NCBI GenBank assembly: GCA_947034885.2 | Contig: OX344754.2 | Span: 4,471,001-4,535,000, forward strand | Length of the DNA stretch: 64,000 nt | Origin: Thuidium tamariscinum | Taxonomy: Eukaryota; Streptophyta; Bryopsida; Hypnales; Thuidiaceae | Direction of reading: 5' to 3' | Part shown: positions 37,329-50,990 of the stretch, in pieces | Layout of the letters: each line of letters opens with the position of its first letter | How positions within the stretch are numbered: the stretch's first letter is position 1 | Notes under the pieces: model-generated | Databases searched by the model: none | The model's input: only the letters and a program-made list of their open reading frames with translations | What the model was told of the DNA's origin: nothing | Program-made: the position numbers and the translations under genes

Positions 37329-40300
37329 TCATCTAACTTTTATTTCACTGAGTTGAAGCATAGCACTAGTTGAAGAATAACCTTTAGGGCTACCAATCCT
37401 TTGCCTAGATGAATTTCTAAATGAAGATTCACTATCTTCTGTCACACTTGCAAGTCCACTCCTCCCAACTGCAAATAGCCTTATGCTTTCCAAAGATTGT
37501 TCTTCCATCCCTAAATTTGGCACCGCTACTTCGAGGTCACTCTCTCCTTGCAACATGGCCACCACTCGCTCAATATTAGGTCGCTGCTCAGCCTCATTTT
37601 GGATGCAAAGGAGAGCAATGTTAATCAAACGATGTACTTGTGCTTTTTCATCATCTTGTAAGCTCATTGTTGGATCAACTAAGTCCATCAAGTTGCCATG
37701 TCGATGTAACTCCCATGCCTGCAAAACCACCAAAGAGAAGTTATAATCATATTAGTTGACTACTACACAAAATACTGAAATTAGGTTGCCTTAACACTTG
37801 GGTTGTATACAAAGAGGTTCATGAGTCCCAATTACAATAAACCTAATTCAAAAGTAAAGCATTCTTGTACAATAATTGAAAATACTTATGTAGTGTCAAA
37901 TGTTGAGAATTTAGTGTGGGACAACAAAATTTCACCATTTTGTAGGACATTGAAATCACTTTCTGTATTCATACTCAAAAATTCAAGAGTATACCAATCA
38001 TCTAATTTTAGCATTGAAAAAAACGTGAAGTATTAAGATCAACAGGCAAAGTCACCATCTTCACAGTCATACTAAGTTAGTACAAAACAATAGGATCAAC
38101 ACTTGAAAAGCAAAAGCAACAGAAGTTTACCAATCTTGAGAGATACATTTCGTTGGGTGCAAGTTTTTCGTCAATATTTCTTCGACCGCTTATAACCTCC
38201 AAACACAATACTCCAAAGCTAAAAATGTCTACTTTATCACTCAATTGACCTAATGATGCATATTCTGGTGCCAAATATCCCCTGCACACATGCAATTGAA
38301 ATCCACATTACAAACATGGTATTCATTACAACATCTTATCTATCAAGCATTATTTATCGGCTATGGTCAACAAAAACCTCATCCCAACCACTGGTTATGA
38401 AGACCACGCTTCATGGTGAGAAGTTCCGTTTCAGCAACTACAATCTAAGTTACAAGTAATTGAAAGAATCACTAGTAAACTCCCAAACCAAGTACAGCAT
38501 TACCAAACCTTTAAACAAAAAACACACATAGTGTTGAACTTACTTGGTACCAGCTACGTGTTTAGTCAGTATGTAACTTTCTTCATTAGGAAATAGAAAT
38601 GCCAACCCAAAATCAGCTATCTTGGTTTCATAGTTCTTGGCCAATAAGATGTTGCTGGCTTTGATATCTCGATGTATGATTCTTGGTTGAGCATGAGTAT
38701 GAAGATAATGCAAACCTCGAGCAACTCCTAAACAAATCTTCAATCGCATAGGCCAACTTAAGAGGGCCTTGCTAGTACCGCGGTTGGAATTAGCTGAGGC
38801 AAAACAGTCATAGAATAAGATCAATACGATTCTCTACCACTTCATATGAAGCTTGAGCTTCAAAAAGGTTCTCAACAATGCTAGTATGTGAGCAGATGCA
38901 AGCATGTGAACCTTGAGTGTGTATATAAGTAGATATACATCAACCATTGATGGTGATTATAACATAAACACCTATAATATATAAGTGTATAAATATCTAC
39001 AAAACTTCAAAGACCAATGGTTTTGATGAAAAAGCAAACTGTAGACAAAAGAAGAAAAATCTTAGTTATAGCAAGGGTACAACTTACATAGGAGAATCGT
39101 ATCAATGTCGAAGTTATCGACATACTCATAAACCAATAACCTTTGTTGTTCTCGAATGCAACATCCTTTTAGATTCACCAAATTTCGGTGCTTCATTCCG
39201 GTCAATAGAATCACCTCATTCAAGAATTCGTCTACACCTTGAGCAGTCTTCGCAAACAACTGCTTCACTGCTACTACATTCCCATTTGGCAATATACCCT
39301 GCAACAAGGGAGGAAAAAAATCTCATTATCTCAAAAAGAGTGAGGAAATTTGGGTATACCCTAGAAGTCAACTCTTTGCATGAAATTGAATTTTCATAGT
39401 GTGACAAAATTTGGTGATGAGTAAAACTCTACATGTAATATTGTCTTAAGTCATTAAACTAAGGTAAAAGTTCTTCCACAAACGTCTTATTGCAAAATTT
39501 AGTATATCCTTGGAAGAACATTACCTTGTAAACTGCCCCAAAGGATCCTTGGCCCAACTTCATATCAGGGTGAAAATCTCGTGTGGCAATTCGAAGCTGA
39601 TTGTAGGGGAATATCGTAGGCTTCACCTCAAACTCCTCAAACTCTGTACAATACATCTAGACTACATGATTAGCTACTTGTTTTGTCGAATCACACAACT
39701 TATCAAACAATGTACTTGTCAACATGAAATCACATAATAAATCCTTGTTTTGAAATGGCTCCAGCGAAAAAAAATTCTACATAAAACTAGCTTATGAACT
39801 AAAGAATATGGCAAATAATTGCTTACTTTGTTGAACTTGAAGCTGGAGGTACTGCTTGTATCTATTGTTTCTATAGTAGAGAGCAACCAGACCCACCAAA
39901 AAGACTAGCAGTGATGATACACTTGTCACCACAGCGATTATCACGATCTTACGCTTGTCTTCAGTGTTTTTAGCTGAAATAAGACGACCACCTCATCAAT
40001 TATGGGGTTTCAAAACATAGACATGAATCAAAATTTCAATAATTCAGTTGGCAACAACAAAAGGTCAAGAGGTAAAAAATACCTTGGTTTGTACAAACTT
40101 GTGTGCAAAAACATCTTGTTCCGTCATCAGAATTTGGAAATTTGCAATAAGGGTTCCCTTGTAGTCTGCACAAGGCAACATAGAGAATTATTCAGCAACC
40201 AAAATCCAACCCACAATCAAAAGTCCTCACTACCCAAAAGGGTGTCAGTTGCTCTCTAACACTTTTTCGACACTTTGTGTTGCATTCTAGCTGAAGAGCT

Positions 40301-43300
40301 ATCACAAGTTGACCTATACTATGATGAAGATTTATTTACAATCGTAGTTATGCTTGTCAAAAGCTGTAGAAATTATTTGACTTCATTGATCATTCTGCGT
40401 ACCTTATATCAGTGGTGATGTCTTCGATTTTCGACACATTGTAGTTCACGTTGCTGATATTGTTGTACATCAATGAAAGAACTTTCAACTGTCCATATGA
40501 GTCAGGAGATCTCGAGCTCAGAATGTCTCGAGAAGAAAGTCCAATGATGTCAAGGGACCCGTTGAGAAAATTATAGTCTAGATACCTGCAATGTCAATGT
40601 GAATCCCATTAGGCAACTGCCATACAATGATGTAAATCCAAGAAACAAAATTTTATGTGTTATTGTAAATATGTACAACTACAATAATTATGGACAGTTG
40701 TGACTTGCTCATGCCTCTATCATATAAAACATAGTTAAAAAATGCAGGATTAAATACAAACTGCTTAGAGAATACTGCAAGATCACGGTTGGTAATTTTA
40801 GACGGGAAATCTGCTCAATCAACTTACAGTTCTTGAAGTTCCGAACTGTTCCAGAAATCCAGAGCTGACCCTGTAAACGCATTCCTGCTCAAATTCCTAT
40901 GGAAAATGCAATCAATAAATTAGTGGCTATTGGTACTTGTTTGCTCGTTTGAGTAGAGCACAATGCACTATCAGTTGGGTTGTATACAAAATCGATGTAT
41001 GGCACAAAATTGAATCCTATAGATATATGTAACCTTCACGGCTCTAGGATATACCCCACTCACAAGGCCACATGCCACAAAGGATCACGAAGAGAATTTA
41101 AGACCTTCGGTGCAAACAATTAAGTTGAGATAAAAATCTTAACCTCCTAGGCTTCAAATTCGGGAAAATTCGGGCCTCTAGTATAAAAGTATCTACAACG
41201 GAAAGATAGCGCCCCAAATGATGTATGTGAAGGTTAAGTTTTCACAGCATTAAATCTCCCCAAATTCTGCTCCATCAATTGCTTTCAGAGAAATGCATTC
41301 GTAATCACTATACTCTTTTGTTAGGCTTTTCTCTACGCTATTTTCTCAACAATTTAACATCACTTTAAATAATCACTCCCAATAATGACTAAAAGAAATT
41401 TAGGTTTCCATTATGTAAGCATTTTACAAGTAGATGTTGAAATCTAATGTTGTCATGTACCATATGTTACATAGTGTACCCTAATTTAAAATGCAACCAG
41501 AGACTTGGCTCCTGGATATCAGCATCGATCCAAAACTTACACACTGCGCAAGGAAGACATGGTTGTGAGATCGGGCGGTGTCCCGGTGAAGCTGTTGTTT
41601 GACAAATCCCTGCCAACACCAAAACCACAAGATAAGAGATTGGAAGGTTTGACTGCACTCGAACCCAGATGAGTTATATGTTTCAGAGACCACAACACTG
41701 AATCAAAGATTGGTCACCGAAGACTGAACAGTAACTGCATTTCGAAAATGTGAAGCCAAGTTTATCACAAATTGAAACAGACAACTCAAAAAGAAACGAC
41801 ATAGTGCACAGGGAACTGAAACTGACAAGATTTGAAGGCTCGTGACATTAGAAAGCGTCGGCGGAGTTCCATTGAACCTGTTGTTGGATAGATCTCTGCA
41901 TGCGACCAGAATTGAGATTCAAGGGTTGTTTAGAAAAGACAGCACCTGCAAGGCTACTGGCGCAAAGACTTTCTATCAATAAATAGCATACAATAATTGC
42001 CCCATGTTTCAGCAAACTGCAGTGAAGCTCTTTGCTGTCAAGCCCAAACAACGCTAACTAGGTGCTGTGTAAACAACCCTTCAGACATCAGTAATTGAAT
42101 ACCTCAAAAATTGCCTACGTCGTGCATCAGAAGTTGAAATAGAAACCAGGAATTGAGGCATAAGCATCTGGATTCTTACAGTTGGACGAGCTCCGTCATG
42201 TTTGAAAAGGCATCTTCAGGTATCTGTCCCTCAAAATCGTTTCGGCCAAGGATCACTTTCTGGGCGAAGCCTTTTCTGCGCATTGTAGAAAGTGGAAAGG
42301 ACCCATTGATAATAAACTGATTGCCACTGAGGTCCACGTTCTGAAGGAACTGGAAGTCCGGAATTTCTCCAGAGAAACCATTGTCGTGAAGATCTCTGTG
42401 AAACCAACGAGAGCAGCATTTGAACATGTGAGGTTCACATCAGCAAACCGTACTGCGTACTAATCAAATTTACTTACTATCAGATACTCCGTACGATACT
42501 ACAGTCAAATTTCGATGTTGGAGAATCTACCCCGATAAATGTATCTTTCGATTCGACGAGCGGAATCCCCATCAGATGCAATTGATAAGCCGTAAGAGGA
42601 TTCTTCACATTTACGATGGTGGAATCTGAGACTTACACATTATAAAGGTCTGTCATTGATGCCATCGTGTTGGGAAGAGTTCCAGTAAGCTTAGGGTTTC
42701 CTGTCAGCTCTCTGCCACACAAAGTTTACCCACATGCAAGCACCGCCGTCAATGGCCATGGCAGTGGAACGAGGCTAGCGATGAATGAATCTAGAATTCT
42801 AGACCATGAGCATATCATTCTTATCAATATAAACGAATTCGAACGGCAGTTGAGGGACTCACAGTGTCGTCAGTGTGCTGATGTTTCCGATTTCCTGTGG
42901 CAGGTAGCCTACTAAGGATGCATTGTCGAGGGTCCTGAAAGTCACCGTGATCAGAAACCCTAATCAGAAACCCTAAAGTAATTCCAGAAAGAATGTGCTA
43001 AGCAAATTACGTACTGGGTGACTCAAAGCTGGTGAACTCCTGGTTGTGGAAAATAGTGTATTATGAGCCAAGCAAGCGAAGATGCACATTTCCCACAAAT
43101 CAGTCTGCAGATCTGAATTATCCATCATCACCCTCATGAAGATGTTACAATCTTCGGAAACTGAATACTGGAATGGAAACTAGAAGAGAAGCTTGGTCAC
43201 ATTCATTAAAATGGCGAATTTCAGAGCGCTAAAAATTTCAGAGAGATATTCTAGTACTCAAAACTTTGAAACTTGTACACTTCCAAGTGCTGAGATGGGT

Positions 43301-44494
43301 TGTGAGGTATGCAACTGAGACCTTGAGCTCTTCAATCTAGAAGACGTTTAGGGTTCAATTGGGCAAATCAAAATGGTTCCAGTTCTCAAAACTTAGGGTT
43401 GTACTCTCCCTGCCGATTTCTTAAAATTTCGCCATACAGCTAATATGGGGTGAAGTAATTATAACCCATGTGCAGGTTGTATGGCTTCATTGAGGTTACG
43501 GATTACAAAATCAAAGAGGGAATGGCGTGAAAGAAGTTCAGCACTCACAAGCCTGTGATGTATGTGCCACAAGACCAGTCATTCGTCTGCGCATTAGTCT
43601 GCTTGCAATTGACGTAATTGAGGCACTCCACTCCACGCCAGTTGGGATGTGGATCTGCGTATTCTTGACTGCAAGGGTATATCACGGAGGAGCTCCAACC
43701 TGGCAAGTTCTTCGCAAGTTCGGGAGTGCTTTCATTCCACACTCTCCACAGGGCTTGCATAGCATCCACTGCCAATTCAAACCCAAAGAAAAGTCGTTTA
43801 ATTACACAATAGGGGTGTCAAAGTTCAAGGCTTCTGTTCCAAGCATGCAGACGATTTGGAAAACGCTACAAGAGGATTAGTACTAACGCTACGAGAGGCG
43901 TCAAATCCCACAATTCCTGCTCCTCAATTACAGGTTTAATACCAAACAGGACGCAACGCGATTTTTCTTTCCTAAAAGTAGTAGCCCCTTCGCAGAATTT
44001 TGGAAAGTGATACTGGTAATAATAGCCTTCTTCTCGTTGACATCCCTGCATGAGACTAGATTAAAGAGCTCCAAATCGTGCATCACCCAACTGAAAGTGT
44101 GAACGCAAGCAACCTCGAATCCCTATCAAACTCCGCAGATTTGTTTCTAATGGAGTAATTTCCTGTCCAACGTGCAACTTGTAATTGGGCGGTGTCCTGA
44201 TGGCCTGCAGGTACCCGGACATGATTCTGCCAGGGCGTGCTTGAACGGCCGTGTCGCACAATATCCAGTCTTGATTCATCAAGACATGTTCTCTGCTGCC
44301 AAAGCCGCTGCCATGCTCAAAACGTGAATGCTCAATTCAAGCGGATGCAGTCCGATGTGGAACTTACATTGAGTTTGGTCGTAAAGAAATAAGAGCCCAT
44401 CGTCGCAGGTGATAGGTGCAGACGAAAATACGATCAGAAGGGCGAAGAAGGAAGATTTGTGAAGGAAACGACGCAGCAACTCCTTGGCACCCAT
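37329..44494 (-). CDS. LRR receptor-like serine/threonine kinase, LRR-VIII-like kinase domain, 16 exons, 816 aa
   Basis: Exons: 44494-44368, 43768-43549, 42934-42863, 42711-42637, 42395-42180, 41895-41827, 41609-41541, 40896-40828, 40585-40403, 40165-40083, 39973-39827, 39643-39525, 39298-39088, 38793-38544, 38281-38131, 37718-37329; total 2451 nt, one frame, all GT-AG. Residues 1-29 form a signal peptide. An N-terminal cap with Cys and WNG-like elements (about 43-115) precedes LRRs, mostly one repeat per 69-75-nt phase-2 exon. A Cys-containing stretch (NPYC...CFC...C) leads to one membrane span at about 404-428. Kinase: GxGxFG 474-479, VAVK with K495, HRD 594-596, DFG 614-616, then GYLAPEY after the activation loop. 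It is therefore an RD kinase with all catalytic residues. The kinase sequence and the 'AWELH...LVDP' segment resemble plant LRR-VIII receptors; no malectin domain was recognised. The product is a plasma-membrane receptor; its ligand cannot be told. The join of exon 1 to exon 2 across a 599-bp intron is the least certain point. Confidence 0.88.
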
Positions 44495-44544
44495 AACGGT
44501 TAAGTGAGCTCGCTCTTGTTGCTTGCTTGCTCCCGTTCAAGAGT

Positions 44545-44725
44545 GCGATCTCTATTCCAGCTTGAATTGAAGGCAGTGACGATTTCGTGCAGTTGAATCA
44601 TGTGGTAAGTGTGTAGAGACATGACTTGCTTGATCCAGGGCGATCTCTATTCCAGATTGAATTGAAGGTGGTGAGGGTGAAAGTTCTGTGCAGTTGAATC
44701 ATACTGTGTGGAAAGTTCCAGACAC
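44545..44725. repeat. 95-bp tandem duplication upstream of the receptor kinase
   Basis: 'gcgatctctattccag.ttgaattgaagg' through 'gtgcagttgaatcat' occurs at 44545-44639 and again from 44640. It lies 50-230 bp upstream of the kinase ATG, so it falls in the promoter or 5' UTR. Confidence 0.65.
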
Positions 44726-45086
44726 GATTAAGTAAGAAGATTTGCACTCGGGATTTCCTCCCACTCACAACCGACGCGACGACTGCTGACACCGATACCT
44801 TCACCGAATAGTCGAAATGGAAAGACTCGTGGCCGGAGTAGAAATTGAGAGAGTGCCTTTGACTACTGGCGACGGAGGTCGTGACCTTTAAGACTTTGCG
44901 ACCTTGCTCTTTGTCTCGTTGTCCGAGTGACCCTCGGGCTTCCAACGCGCTTCCAACGAGATTCCGACCCAAAGAGAGCCTCATTTTCTTCTTCAGTATA
45001 CAAAGTATGCAACGTGTCCCATTCCATTGCATGTTTGAATGCTCCTCTGCCCCCAAATAATTCTGTGGTTTGAGAAAACTACACAA
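44598..45086 (-). other. Open frame of 162 codons upstream of the receptor kinase, doubtful
   Basis: The frame runs through the 95-bp tandem duplication. An internal Met begins MRLSLGRNLVGSALEARGS, which looks faintly like an organelle transit peptide, but no domain follows. It lies same-strand just before the kinase and could be 5' leader. Confidence 0.2.
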
Positions 45087-45121
45087 AATAGGGACTACAC
45101 AAAATAGGGGTGTTAGAGGAA

Positions 45122-45364
45122 TCTATACATTAAATTAGCATGGTATATTCTTTTTCTTTTGTTTGTTTGTTTGTTTGTTTGTTACATTGAGATCTCCCGG
45201 ACCGTGAGTCCCCCGGGTGCGTGTTTGGTACTATCAGAAAGCCCTCGGCGAGGAGAGGTGCACGGGCTTTGATTCGTGGTGTTCCAACCTATGGAAGTTA
45301 TTGAATTTTGAAGTTTCTATACATTAAAAAAATTTGATTGTGGCAACGGCACGGGCCATCCTAG
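45122..45364 (+). mobile_element. Helitron-like non-autonomous element, copy S3 (243 bp)
   Basis: It begins TCTATACATTAA after an A and ends TGGCAACGGCACGGGCCATC then CTAG followed by T. This matches the Helitron pattern (A^TC...CTRR^T) and the 'GGCAACG..CACGGGC' wording seen in plant Helitron ends. (GTTT)n follows the 5' end. It is the best-preserved of three copies. Confidence 0.6.
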
Positions 45365-46987
45365 TCCTTACTAATTCATCAACATTTCACACTAGATAAA
45401 TATTTGCTTATACTGCACATCAATAGTTATTGAAGTATCCAAGGATTGTATTGTATCTTCAAGATTTTCTTTGAGGTTTTTGAGATTTCAATGTCAAAGA
45501 AAATATTCTTTCAAGGAAAATCTCAAATAAAATGTTCCTTGAAACTTCCAGTTTGAATTTTGTCCATAACTTTTTGTGGAGATTTTAAATCTCAAACAGA
45601 TTTTTGGGTTGAAAATTGTGCTTCATTCCCTAACTTTTCTAGTTGCAAGTTTTTTCAAAAAAGTTGAGCTACTATGCCTAAATGAGGCACAAAATTCCAA
45701 TTATAATACTATTTTTAGTCTCTTTTTGCTAGGAGTGGTGGAACTCCTTCTCTTTCCAATTCAAATCCTACCACTATCTTTCTTGTATAAAGAGCTTCTC
45801 ATCAAAACTTTGCACTCAACAAATTACATAGCTTTTGAATTGAAGTTAGTTAGCTTCATTCAATAGAGTTTTCTTTTCATTGAAAATGAATTAAAAACAA
45901 ACAAAATTCTAATGATTCAACTAGTTTCAAATCAAAAGACATTATAAAATACTAAGGACCTTAAGTTGATTAACTAATTTAATCAACTAAGAGTCCATGG
46001 TGTTTAACAAATTATTTTGGTGATTATTAACCCCTAAAGGACTAGCCTGCTAAATTTGCCAACATAGCAATTTTAGGCAGGTATATGTGAGTGGAGATTT
46101 TCATATTTTTGGCTTAGATTTTAATAGAAAGTAGGGGTGAAGAATATCTTTCTTGAGCACTAAAATTCAAGACATTTGGAAATATAAGTCAAAAGTTATG
46201 GCCTAATGTAGAATTTTTTTTTCGTAAATGGGTAGTTTAGGTAAATTGAAAAAAATTACTTTTTGTCAAAAACAAGAATTTGAAATTGATTTTCTTCATT
46301 TGTGTTTGTAAAGAAAGCTTTGAATCATTTCATTGTGATCAATGAGTCAAAACTTGTGAGGAGTTTTGTTTGGTGGCACTTAGGAATTCACTACTCTAAA
46401 ATAAACTTTGAAGTTTTTTATTATTAATCTTCAATATTTAAAAAAATCATAGGATGTAAATTGCTTATTACAACATTGCAACCATTGGGATTGACATTTT
46501 TCAATTCCTTACAAAACTTTTTATAAATTTTTTATTTTGAATCATTTCTTACTTCTTTCTACTTACTTTTTTTTCCCTATATGTTGTACAACTCCAAATG
46601 ATTTGAAAATTTTTGAGCATGTGCCAACTTGCATTGAAAAATAAATTCAAAGAGTAACCACTATTTTGAATATTTTTTCTTATAAATGTAACCTTGTGAA
46701 AGGGAGTTGCTTAGGATTTTGTAGAGATAGCTACTTGTGCTCATATGGCATAAGGTATACCTAACCCTAAATCTTGAATAATGGACTCAAAAGCTAATGA
46801 AAAGTGACGCTAGATTGAAATTGAAGTGACTCAATATTTGCCCCCCCGCCTTCAAAAGGCCCCGTTGGTCTATTACTTGTATTCAACAAAGTTACAACCT
46901 TTCATTAGGCATAGTTTCAATCTAATATTTCAATATTTCATATGTAATCGATGCCTTTATTAATGAAGTATTCTTCTCATTTTTGCA

Positions 46988-47391
46988 GTGAAAAATTGTA
47001 ATATGGCCCTCACCCTAAAATGGCAGTCATTTTAGAGTTACAAATTCGTAACCAGTAATTGCATTATAGCTGCCCTTGAATGATTGCCAATTATATTAGC
47101 AAAGTACCCTACTTGTCATTAGAGTGGAAAATTGTAGTATGGCTTTGTAAGGGATTTAATAGTCATGTTAAAGTTGGAAAATAGTAATCAATAGTTGCAT
47201 TGTAGTAGCCTCAAAATGACTACCAACCATGTCAACAAAGTGTTGTTCATCCTTGAAGTGAAAAATTGTAGTATGGCCCTGTAAGGGATTTGATAGTCAT
47301 GTTAGAGTTGCAAAATAATAATTAGTAGTTGCATTACAGTAGCCTCAAAATGGCTACAAGCCACATCGACAAAGTACCTTGCTTGTCCTTT
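46988..47391. repeat. Minisatellite, three ~134-136-bp units
   Basis: Units start at 46988, 47124 and 47258 with 'gtg.aaaattgta.tatggc'. They share 'agttgcatt..agta/gcc' and 'caaagt.c...cttgtc'. Units 2 and 3 are closest ('gtaagggattt.atagtcatgtta'). No coding frame. Confidence 0.7.
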
Positions 47392-47570
47392 AATCCTAGA
47401 GTGCCCTAGTACCTCAAATTGGGGTACCTAGAATTTAATTTAGTCCTATTTGAAGTGGCCACAACAGGTACAAGCAGGCAATAGTTGCCACGCCGCAATC
47501 AAATTCATGCCTCAAAATGGATTCGTCTCGTTGGTCATGATCCGAATAATTTACGTTTGAACTGTTGGTG

Positions 47571-47979
47571 TGGTGAATTTTATTAAAATAGCGGTATTCC
47601 ATATGCCATATGCCATTTTTTAGACAGAGTAGTCTATACTAAAAACTGACATCTAGGACAGGTAAAGATTTTCAGACATCTAAGATGTATGTAAATCTCA
47701 AAAATCTATGTTAGTTTTGATTTCAAACTATGTGGTTTGAAACATCTTGGCTAGATGTAGATTTAAGACATCTATGATTTATATAGATTTTTCGGATCTA
47801 TGATTGATTTAGATTTTAGACCATGTGGTCTGAAACATCTTGGACAAGTATAGATCTTAGACAAGTACAATGTATATAGATTTCAAAAATCTATGACAGA
47901 TTTAGATTTCTGATCACACAGTCTACATTACAAAATGTATCAAACTAATAGAATACTATGAGCTTAACAAAATTTGCCA
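47571..47979. mobile_element. MITE family D, copy 2 (inverted, 409 bp)
   Basis: The left end is TGGTGAATTTTATTAAAAT; the right end is AAAATTTGCCA. The interior matches the reverse complement of 5498-5816, with extra internal units of the 'agat.t...aaatctatg' repeat and 'gtggtctgaaacatcttgg'. No target duplication retained. Confidence 0.6.
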
Positions 47980-47999
47980 TAATATTTTACTGACAACAA

Positions 48000-50760
48000 T
48001 TGCTGATGAGTTTTTTTAGTTTAAGAAAAAAATGATTGCATAGATATGTAGGGAACTTCTATATGCACCTCTTCCCTTCAATAGGCATATTTATAAATGT
48101 TTTAAAGTTCCTTCTATAGAGATTTCTATGTAAATGTCATTTGACCTAAATTTTATAAAATAGACATCTCTATATCACTTAACTAGATTTTGGCAAAGTA
48201 GTTGTACCATCATCCTCAAATGTAATTAGTTACCAAGTGAAAGGCAAATAGAAAGCCTAATTATAATAAAGAGATATCTATTTAATCAAAATTTTGGTCA
48301 TAATTATGACACTTTAAATATAAATCTTTGTAAAAGGGATTGTAAAACATTTTTGGAAATTCTTGTTGAAGGAAAGAGGTGTATATGAAAGTTCCCTATA
48401 TATCTATGCAATCAATTTATATATTTTTTAAAACATCACAAATTGTTGTCAATAAAATATTATATTAAACCATGAAAATTAAGCTTAGAAATTCACCAAA
48501 AATGGAATTTTGATTTTTTGAAAATAGAATTAGGTATATTTGATTTGAATTGATCGAAGATGCAATCAAATCTATACTTACAGAAATATCCCAATTACAT
48601 TGCACAAAAAAATATGATTGGTTTAAATCAAATGATTGTAAGATTATTGTATCCAACCTATACAAAGCATGAAAGACTATAAGAGGCTACAATTTCATAT
48701 CTAATAGATCACCTACTATATATATACAATCCAAAATTTTATAGTTTTTATAAAGCAATTCTTTAAAAATTTGTAATTTACTCATACAATTTCTGAATAG
48801 TGCATACTAAAGTACTTTAGAATCTACTTTCCACAATAAAATAATTTATATTTAAGAGTAATAACTATGCTCAATTGTAATAAGTAATAACTTTTTTGCA
48901 CATGCATTATAAACCACCAGATTCCATTAACCCAAGGAGTTATCACTATCTATGTTATATTTACAATCAATATTACCACCTAGTTCAACAATACTTAACA
49001 TGAGAAATGCAAAAAACATTAGCTACTACCTACAAAATGTGAGTACTAATATTCAATTAAAAATGCATAAGTATGCACATTTGGTCATATATGTGGCTAT
49101 GGTGTTAGTAATTCAACCTAGTGTTACATTCTAATTTCAAATTTCAAATTGATTCTTTAGGGTTTTACAGACATATGAAGTTTTGTTTCATTCCATTTGG
49201 ATTTAGAAGTCAAAAGTTATGAGGAATTTTAGTTTGCAGGTAAATATGGAAGCTTTGAAAACCATACCATAACTTTTTAACCAACAGTCAAAAGTTACGA
49301 AAATTATTGGGCCTTAAAGCTACTCCTCGGGTACATCTTGTGTAAAAATTTCAAAGAGAAAAATAAACAAAGTCCACTTGTAATGAATTGCCCAAAAAAC
49401 TTATGTTGCTAAAAAACGCAACTCAAGGCTTTAGGGGTTAACATATACAAATCAAATGATTTCTAAAAGAAAAATATACTATGGAACAATGAGTGCTTGA
49501 CTCGCACAAATTGAATTAACTCGTGTGTTTATGAATTGCTATAAATTATTGGTTCAATCGATACCAAACCTAGTTGATTGTAGATACAATCACTTATAAT
49601 TGATAAACTTCTTCCTATGTATGTACAACCCTTGAAACTCAAAACAATGTCAATATCTTATACAAAAAATATTTAGTATATAAAATGAAAAAAAAAAAGA
49701 TTATCAACGGAACCACTTCTAGCACCAATTGTTCTTCCCATTGGTATTTGACACTAACTTTTATTAACAACAATAATTTTGCAAGTGAAATTACACAATT
49801 TTGCATTCCTACTAATAGAGTTTGAAAAGTTACAATGTCTTTTGCTTTATCATCCTTCTTTTAGTCCGCACTTTTAAAATGACAATTCTTTTTCTATATT
49901 GCACTCAAATTCTTCTCAAACTTTGTGCTTTTTTGAATGACATAATCACATAGTCAAGTACCACCTAATTGGCTCTTTTAAGTTTGCCCAATTTGAATAT
50001 TACTCCCACCTTTGTACCTCTAAGTGCATTTATGGAACCAAAGAATTTTTTGCACCCAAAAAGTTACTAAAATGTATTTGGTCCTTTGGTTTTGGCCATT
50101 GGTTGTTTTTTGTCCAAAATTAAACAACCAAACAATGACTTCAATCCCATTGAAATGCATGCATCCAAGAAATTGGATTCAAAAACAAAAACCAACAATT
50201 AACCTCTAAACATTTAGAGTCTTTTTTAGGATTGCCAATTTGGAAAAAATCATCATAAAGTACTATTTAAAAGAATATTTTAGAATTGGTACACAACTAA
50301 AGGTTTTAAACTTTAAGTTCAAATTCCATCTATATGGTCAAATTTACTAATGCTATCAACAATATTTATTTGTAAATCTTGAAAGGGAAGTTCAAAAATT
50401 CCTTCTAAATTCAATTATAAACAAAATATTGTCATTTTGGAGTAATTTTGTTGAAATAGATATGAAAGGACATTTTTTTGATATGGTCATTTCTTAAAAT
50501 CTCTGTATTCTTAAAATCTATGACTTCATTATGCAAATCTAGTTTACAAATAGAGTCAATGCAATTTTGGATTGGTTAACCACTTGACATACTTCCACAT
50601 TTGCAATTTTAGAAAAATATGTACTCAAGTAACACCAAATCCAACCATCAGATAGGACAACAATTTCATAAAGTATCTCCACAAATTAAGAGGACTTTCA
50701 TCTAAACAATAATGAGGATGAAAAGATATGGTAATCAGAAATAAGTCTTTGGAACGGCCA
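48000..50760. other. A+T-rich intergenic stretch
   Basis: No convincing gene. Short open frames here are A/T-rich and lack recognised domains. Scattered similarity to repeat C (for example 'cattccatttgga' near 49190) was noticed. Confidence 0.4.
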
Positions 50761-50990
50761 ATGCGGCCTACCTTGCCTTCAATTCAGTTCGATATCCCTG
50801 TTGTACATGTCATTAAATAGCCTAAGGTTTGACAAATACCGACCAGACAAAGCTGTCAAGGATGCTGATACATCAATGGGAGCATCCAAGTGTTTTACCA
50901 AATGCTTGTAGAGTTACTGTCAACGATATTTGAGCAACTAGTCAAATGTGACAGTGAAACTCAAATTAGATTAACAAGCTTGCCTCGTCC

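Noticed and set aside
46000-48000. CRISPR-like spaced repeats
   Set aside because: The repeats are long tandem units and MITE interiors without constant short repeats and unique spacers; plant nuclear context.
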